From: Lunularia cruciata | Taxonomy: Eukaryota > Streptophyta > Marchantiopsida > Lunulariales > Lunulariaceae | Assembly (NCBI GenBank): GCA_948567375.1 | Contig: OX419756.1 | Coordinates: 39,968,552 to 40,032,551 of the forward strand | DNA: 64,000 nucleotides | Direction of reading: 5' to 3' | In this document: positions 57,850 through 64,000 of the stretch, in pieces | Layout: every line of letters begins with the position of its first letter | Position numbering within the stretch: position 1 is the stretch's first letter | The notes under the pieces: generated by a model | Told to the model about the DNA's origin: nothing | The model's database searches: none | What the model saw: the letters and a program-made list of their open reading frames with translations, nothing else | Position numbers and translations under genes: made by a program

Positions 57850-58970
57850 CCTTGATCATTCTACTCTACAAACTTGACCTGGGTAATTTATCAAGGTTGC
57901 ACATTCATGAGTGGACTTTCAAGAATGCAATGTCTAATTTGGCAATAATAAAAACAACCATTATTTTGTCATTATTTTTCTCTATCTATAGTGCCAAGTG
58001 GTCTCTATTGGTGTTGGCTCCTCCACCCCTGTGTAGTGTATTGGTAGGTTTTGTGGAGATCAAGGTCAAGACCAAGTTGTTGCAACTAAAGAATCGAAGG
58101 GCTCAATCAACTACATGGCTTCCTCCAAGTGTTTTGGCTCTTGCATAGTCACCTCTAATTTGGTTTGTGACTTCAAGGCTCTCACAAATTGATCTAGAGC
58201 TTCACCTTCCAGTATATCAAGAATTTTTATGATAGTGTTTTGAAATTACTAATGTAGCTTCTTACAAAGCCAATTTGCTTCAACTCTACCAACCTATCTT
58301 GTGTAGCTTGTGTGGTGCTATAGCTTGGAATGGACCAATTATTGCACTCTTGAATTCTCTACATGTCAAGATTGGTGCAAAAAAATTTTCTTCAGCTTGC
58401 TCCACTCGGAACCGCTACCATAGTTGTGCTATTCTGCCCAATTGGCTAGAAGCCAAGAGAATCTATTTCCATTCATCTTGAAGATTTGTAGCTTCAAAAT
58501 AAAGTTTGCAATCAAAAAATATATTCTCCACTACACCCAAGAGATCCTTACCTTCAAATACCTTAGACAGAAATTGAATTTGCTCTTCCTCTACTCAAAA
58601 TGGTGTTCTCTTTACATGCTCTTGTTGATGATCTCATTCTTCCAACAATTGAGTAAGGTGCTCGATTTGCTACTACATGGTAACAATAACCTTAGCCAAG
58701 TAGGTGGCTTCTAGGAAGGTGCTCAAGGTTATCATTACCTCTATCAAACTATCTATAGTTTATCTCAGTAAACACATTGATGCAACACATCCATCAGTCT
58801 CCATAAGTTATAATTGAGTTTACCAAGGGTTCATCGAACAAGGTAATTGCATTCAAATTTTTTTACCAAAAGCGTGAGATGATGAACTAAGTGAAAGGAT
58901 ACTTGGGTAGTATATGGACACAAAAATCCCAATGGTTTAGCGGAAATGGATGTGGTGGTCCATAAGTTCT
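57850..58970 (-). pseudogene. Element F gag
   Basis: Knuckle region near 57962-57905 reads CFYYCQIRHCILES, where the last Cys of the CCHC set is Ser. Capsid part similar to 7230-8340 and decayed. Confidence 0.62.
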
Positions 58971-58977
58971 ATCCCCA

Positions 58978-58993
58978 TCCTACTCTAATACCA
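58978..58993 (-). promoter_or_regulatory. Primer-binding site of element F
   Basis: Minus strand TTGGTATTAGAGTAGG beside the LTR; the best-kept primer site of the L3 family. Confidence 0.78.
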
Positions 58994-58994
58994 A

Positions 58995-59462
58995 TGTAAA
59001 AGATCAAGACCAAGGAGAGAAATAGGAGAATGTAAGATCAAAGTGAAAGACCACATTCAGATTCTTGAATGAAGGAAACTCCGAATGCTTAACATGAGCT
59101 TAGGCTTTGGTATTTATAGAGAAATATGCAAGGCTCTTGAGAAACTTCCTAAAAGTTGCCTGCTTGGAGTGCAAACCAAGTTAATTGGGAAGCTTCTCAA
59201 GAAGCTTCCTTCTAGAAGTCGCTTACTTGGTGTGCAAGCTAAGCTAGCCAAGAAGTTTTCCAAGAAGGTTCCTTCTAGAAACCAACTACTTGGCATGCAA
59301 GCTAAGCTTCCAAAGAAACTTCCTCTTGGGCATGCACATTATCCAACACTTGGAAGGTGCCAATTAGCTTCCTAGATGCTTCTAGAATATTCTTGGTTAA
59401 TTTGGCCTATTTGCTACTTTTTTAGTCTTGACGAACCCATCAATAAGCTTCATATTGTTACA
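58995..59462 (-). repeat. L3 LTR, 5' LTR of element F
   Basis: 468 bp from TGTAAAAGATC to TTGTTACA. Carries TATAAATA on the minus strand near 59117 and AAGCTTC palindromes near 59190-59210, like 8390-8812. Confidence 0.87.
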
Positions 59463-60440
59463 TAGTAATAAGGGCAAAAGCATTGGAGAGCCATTCATGT
59501 TGATAACACCAATCTCAATCAACAATGAAACCACATTGTTACTATAGATGAAGAAGATATGCAACATTGAGTTTTACAAGGAACAATATTTTATGGTAGA
59601 AATGGAAAATTGGATCTCAAGAATGAATCAATACTTTCAGTTATTTACAATTGAGATCATTGATCATCCCACAAGCATGTTTGCATGTGACTATCCAACT
59701 AATAAAGCATGCATATGATATGATGCTTGGGAATAATCAATGTTGGTAGAAGGAAAAGAGATCACTTGGATGGTGATACAAGAAGTGCTTTTGAAGAATT
59801 TCCAATCCATGGAGTCCGTGCAAATGGTTCAAACCTGACTATGGAGGATGAAACAAAATAATAACATACAAGAATATGTGAAGGCATTTCTTGATCTGTA
59901 GGTCGTGATAATTGATATGAGCTCAACAAAAGCTCTTGATAATTTCAAATTGGATCAAAAGAGCAAATTTGCTAGGAGATAATGGTACAAAATCCTTGCA
60001 TCATTTTTGAAGCCATTGCATGTGCTCAAAGAATAACATGAGTGCTTGGAGGAGGTTAGTAGTTCCAACACATTATTATTGGGCTGAAACACCATACTTT
60101 GGTGGACCAATTTGTATCAAATTGTGCAACATTTTTTTCCAAGACCGAGGAGCATAATTGCTTCAAGGAGAAACAGGACAAGTCAAAGAAAGGAGAGATG
60201 GAATCCCATGAGGTGAAGGAGCTTGAGCAGAACAACAAGGTTGTTAAAGTTGTGACCAAGTTGGGCCATCAATTGTTGTGCCTGCCTTCTACCCTGTACC
60301 TCCATACATGCAACCTTTGAACAACTTGGAGGGAAGAATCAAATTGGAGGATATTAAAATCACACTAGAAATTAAAGATTATTTGTAAATGTACCTCACA
60401 ACCTCTTTGGCTCAATAGAGAAGATTAAAAGTGAGGGAGG
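59463..60440 (+). pseudogene. Element E gag
   Basis: Resumes element E to the right of F. The capsid-like segment ENWISRMNQYFQLFTIEIID (from about 59607) and downstream TWMVIQEVLLKNFQSME are typical of plant gypsy Gag. Stops interrupt it. The region near 60100-60260 is Lys/Glu-rich. A zinc knuckle was not found. Confidence 0.7.
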
Positions 60441-60860
60441 AAGAAGACAAGTGCACAACTTATTGTAGTAAATGGAGTCCTAAAATTGCAATCAAGTGAA
60501 ATTATTGATAGATGTTGGACCAAAAAAGAATTTATTATCTTTCTCTATTGCAATAAGGTTGGAGATGGAACTAGAGAAGAATGAGAATGAAGAAGTAGAG
60601 TTACCTTATGGTCATACAAAGAGGGTTGATTCATTATCTAAAAAGATAGCACTCTTTCTAAAAGAGTATCAAGAAGAAATTAAATAATGAGTGATATGGT
60701 TAAGTCATTATGATCTTATCTTAGGTGTATCATGGATGGAGCACTACAATACCATAATAGATTAGAGAAAGAAAATAGTGAGAACTAGCCAATGGGAGAT
60801 AATTGGAAGTAAGGAAAGATCACAAAGGTAAGAATTATCTCTTTATGTCATAGAGACAAC
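60441..60860 (+). pseudogene. Element E protease region
   Basis: Retropepsin C-terminal motif YDLILGVSWMEHYN near 60708-60750. The active-site region near 60500 reads LIDVGP, so the D-S/T-G triad is altered. Confidence 0.62.
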
Positions 60861-62150
60861 AACTATTGGTAAGATAGATACGTGTTTCATGGGTCTAATA
60901 AGAGAAGTCCAAAGTGCACAACTCAATGTTAAAATTATTGAGAATTTGAGAGATGTGGTCAATGAGTTTCGAGATGTCTTTCTTGATGATTTACCCTCAA
61001 GATTACCACAAAAAGGAGAGTAGATCATAAAATCAAGATCCTTCTTGGGAAGACACATCCTTGTAAGGCCTCATATCAACTTTCACATCATGAGTTAGAG
61101 GAGTGCAAGGCTCAAATCAAGGATATGCTACAAATATGGTTTATTCAACCCAATGCACCATCATATGGAGCTCTTGTCTTATTTATGAAGAAGAAAGATT
61201 GCACAATGAAAATGTGCATTGATTATCAATGCCTAAATCAACAAAGAGTGAAAAATAAACACTCATTATCTTGTATGGATGATCTTTTTGATCAACTCAA
61301 TGGAGCAAAACACTTCACCAAGCTATAGTAGGACAATGACCTATTTAATCAACTCAATGTGGCAAAATAGTCCACTAATCTACAATATGACAATGAAGGA
61401 GCACAAGCAATATATGTGAGAAGTACTCTATATTCCTTGAAAGAACCAATTATATGCCAAAGTCTCAAAGTGCAAGTTTGGCAAGTTTGAAGTAGAGTAC
61501 TTGGGGCATAGAGTAAGTGCAAAAGGTATCCAAGTTTTAATAGATAAAATAGCTATCATTCAGAAATGGAGTGCTCTAGATGATCAAACTAAACTCAAGA
61601 GTTTCTTGGGATTGATTAGGTTCTATTGTCAATTTTTCAAGGCTTCTCTAAGGCAACCTCTAAGAGTACTAACTTGCAAGGGGAAAAAGTGGATGTGGAG
61701 AATTGCATAGGAATTTGTATTTAAAGAATTGAAAGATGCATTACTACATGCATCAATTTTGAAATGGTATGACTTAACACATCCAATCAAGTTGGCTTAA
61801 AATGCATCAGGCATTATGATAGGAGGAGTCCTACAACATGATTGGAGTGATGGATGGCACTTATTTGCGTATTTCTCTTGAAAGTTGTTACCAATAGAGC
61901 ACAACTATCACACCATCAAATGAGAAGAGCGGGCTATTGTCTTTGTAACCAAGCATTAGAAGAAATATCTTAGCAAGAAGGCATATGTAGTGGAGACAAA
62001 CCAAAAATCACTAGTCTACTTTAAGACAAAAAAATTTCTCATCAATAGATTTGTTGGGGTAGAGTGGAGACAACGATTCAACATGACAATCACATGTGGA
62101 AGGAATAAAAAAACTTTTAGATACATTCATCAATGCCTATGGTGAATAAT
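60861..62150 (+). pseudogene. Element E reverse transcriptase and RNase H
   Basis: RT start near 60960 (VVNEFRDVFLDDLPS), fingers at 61125-61328 (MCIDYQCLNQQRVKNKHSLS, then DDLFDQLNGAKHFTKL). The palm with the active site is missing: about 300 bp are deleted near 61330-61390 and the text resumes with EEHKQY. Connection 61501-61710 (GHRVSAKGIQVLIDK, KLKSFLGLIRFYCQFF). RNase H about 61720-62110 (LLPIEHNYHTIK). Confidence 0.82.
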
Positions 62151-62159
62151 TTGGTTGTA

Positions 62160-63300
62160 GAGGTGAAGATAAACCTAAATTTTGACTAAGCATACTTATT
62201 GTGAGGAAGATTGACCCATAGATTATAGGAGCTCAATCATCCAAAGGTGTAACCTATACCCAAGGATTCACCTTTTGTGATGGCAAGTTATGGATCTCGG
62301 ATGCTTTAGACCTAAGAACTACCATCCTAGTAGAATGTCATGATTCTATCATTGTTGGTCATGTTGGAATGGACAAGACCTTAGATGTAGTAAAATGTCA
62401 TTACTATTGGCCCCAAGATGAGCAATGATGTGATGGAGTATATCTGAAGTTGCTTACTCCATCAATAAAATCAAGCCTCTAATCATGCTCTTGTAGGACA
62501 ACTTCAAACCCTCCTTACTCCTACATGATATTGGGAGTAGGTCAACATAGATCTGGGCTGTGAATTGCCCAAGACCATCTGAGATTTTGACTCCCTTGTA
62601 GTCTTTGTAGACCAACTCAGCAAAATGATTTATGTGTGTCTTACGACCAAGGACGTGATTGCTCCAAAATCAGCTCAATTGTACTTTGTTGTGGTCTTTT
62701 CTCACCATGGCCTATCTTACGTACTCATCAATGATCTAGATACTCAATTCACTAGTTTTTATTGGAGAACACTCTTTGGTGTCTTCAAAACCAAAATTTT
62801 CATGTCCACAATATACCATGTACAAACCAATGGATAAACAAAGCCAACCAATCTCATTATTAAGGATATGCTCCAAAGCTTCACCTTAGAGGAGCAAGAA
62901 AGGTGGTGCACCTTACTTCCATGGGTGGAATTTACCTACAACAATTTAATGAATGCATCTTCATATTTCACACTATTCTTCCTCATGTACAAAGAACACC
63001 TTTGAGCTTAGTAAAGATCCAGCCAATTGCTACAAGAGTTGATGCTATCAAGATTTTTGTTTCTAGAATCCAACTTGTAAGGAGAACACCAAGCACATGT
63101 TGTAGATAGCCCAAAATTGATAGAAACAATATGCAAATGCACATCACGTGCACATGGAGTTCCACTTTGGAGATCAAGTGTGGCTGTCCATAACCAACCT
63201 TACATGAGTTGGCACTCATAAGCTCAGACCTCATGTTATTGGTCTTTTCCCATCATCCATCAAATTGACATAATGACTTATCACCTCAAGCTACCACCAC
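62160..63300 (+). pseudogene. Element E integrase
   Basis: Zinc-finger region near 62350-62420 (GHVGMDKTLDVVKCHYYWP). Core 62540-62900: Asp1 region VNIDLG, then LVVFVDQLSKMIYVCLTTKD, Asp2 region VLINDLDTQF. The third catalytic position (codon 62840-62842) is Lys after an in-frame stop. C-terminal part to about 63300. Confidence 0.8.
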
Positions 63301-63419
63301 AAATGAAGATCCACCAATGTTTCATGTTTCCTTGATATGTAGATATGCATCATGATAGCCCCACTTTCCTTCCATATGAGAAGCTCAACCTTGCACAACA
63401 CTCATGGATGGCATAGAGG

Positions 63420-63565
63420 AATACAAAGATGAATCCATTCTCCAAAAATACATCCGTAGTACTCGCCATCCATGTGTGGAATATCTCCTACATTGGAAAG
63501 GATACCCATTGTATAAGGTAATAATGGAACCCATATCTGACTTGACCAGTGCGTCTTGACCAATA
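63420..63565 (+). pseudogene. Element E chromodomain
   Basis: Reads ILQKYIRSTRHPCVEYLLHW then KGYPLYKVIMEPISDL. The conserved W-K-G-Y-P is intact, while the later Trp of W-E-P is Met. Position after integrase marks E as a chromovirus separate from A, B and F. Confidence 0.75.
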
Positions 63566-63621
63566 TACCGATAGTAGCAAAATGTTTTGAGCAATAATCT
63601 TGGAACAAGGACATTACATCT

Positions 63622-63638
63622 TAAAAGGGAGGGAAGTT
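63622..63638 (+). promoter_or_regulatory. Polypurine tract of element E
   Basis: AAAAGGGAGGGAAGTT directly before the LTR start TGTAATACC. Confidence 0.85.
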
Positions 63639-64000
63639 TGTAATACCATTAGTTAGATAGATTATCTAGAGGTGGGAAATAATTTGGTAATATCTTTAGG
63701 GATGTTTTATATGATGATCTAAGAAGATAAGATAGAGGTGCCACCAAAAGATTATTTCCACTAATAAGGAAGAGGTAAAAAACACCATGAAAACTTCACA
63801 TCCAATTTTAGAGGCCTAAACAAATGGATTAGGACTTTAAAAATTAAAAGATTTCTCCCCTCTATAAGAGATAAAAGTTGCATACTCCAATTGTGTTTGT
63901 CTTGTAGAGAGCTTTCCAATGGTACCTCACCCATGCGGTGATGAGCTTCCTACAAGAATATTCCTAAAGATTCTCTTTGGTCAAACTTGTTTGACCAACC
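63639..64000 (+). repeat. L2 LTR, 3' LTR of element E, cut by window edge
   Basis: Starts TGTAATACCATTAGTTAG after the polypurine tract and follows the L2 LTR family to the end of the window. The first 360 bp match 52340-52700. Confidence 0.88.

Overview
This window is nuclear DNA from a large, transposon-dominated genome. It is AT-rich and CpG-poor and is filled with broken Ty3/gypsy retrotransposons, solo and truncated LTRs, RLE-type non-LTR retrotransposons and a pogo/Tigger-like DNA transposon. Almost every reading frame carries stops or frameshifts. Plant-type chromoviruses with tRNA-Met-like primer sites, GT-AG introns and the repeat families point to a land plant, and the mix suggests a non-flowering lineage with a big genome. 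That assignment is inference.

Layout: 1-3828 and 3831-8812 are two minus-strand chromovirus copies (A and B, LTR family L3) joined through a truncated shared LTR. 10191-13150 is the 3' half of a plus-strand gypsy element (C, LTR family L1). 14640-18560 holds a fragment and a nearly complete minus copy of an RLE-bearing LINE. 18790-21303 is a pogo/CENP-B-like element with an 80-bp minisatellite. 21960-23826 is a decayed minus gypsy copy (G) with an L2 LTR. 23994-34198 is a long plus-strand gypsy element (D). 39150-40430 is a CpG-rich island with unassigned open frames. 40500-44840 is the plus copy of the RLE LINE, interrupted by a solo L2 LTR with a perfect 5-bp target duplication. 48264-50513 contains four phase-consistent exons of an unidentified host gene. 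52340-64000 is a plus-strand chromovirus (E, L2 LTRs) interrupted by a minus-strand chromovirus (F, L3 LTRs).

The highlight is element D. In order it carries gag, protease, a cytosine-5 DNA methyltransferase domain (SAM-binding Gly motif, Pro-Cys catalytic motif, Glu motif, Arg motif), reverse transcriptase, RNase H, integrase and a C-terminal PHD finger with a complete Cys4-His-Cys3 set. A retrotransposon carrying both a DNA-methylation writer and a histone-tail reader is the strongest candidate for an unusual system here. Retrotransposon-borne DNA methyltransferases have, to my recollection, been described in charophyte algae and dinoflagellates, so the writer part has precedent. The combination with a PHD finger is what should be checked. 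This copy is dead (stops, frameshifts, lost integrase Glu), but its domains are readable.

Long AT-rich stretches (13151-14640, 34199-39150, 45600-48260, 50514-52339) show no convincing coding content apart from the items listed. Domain limits in the pseudogenes are approximate (tens of bases).
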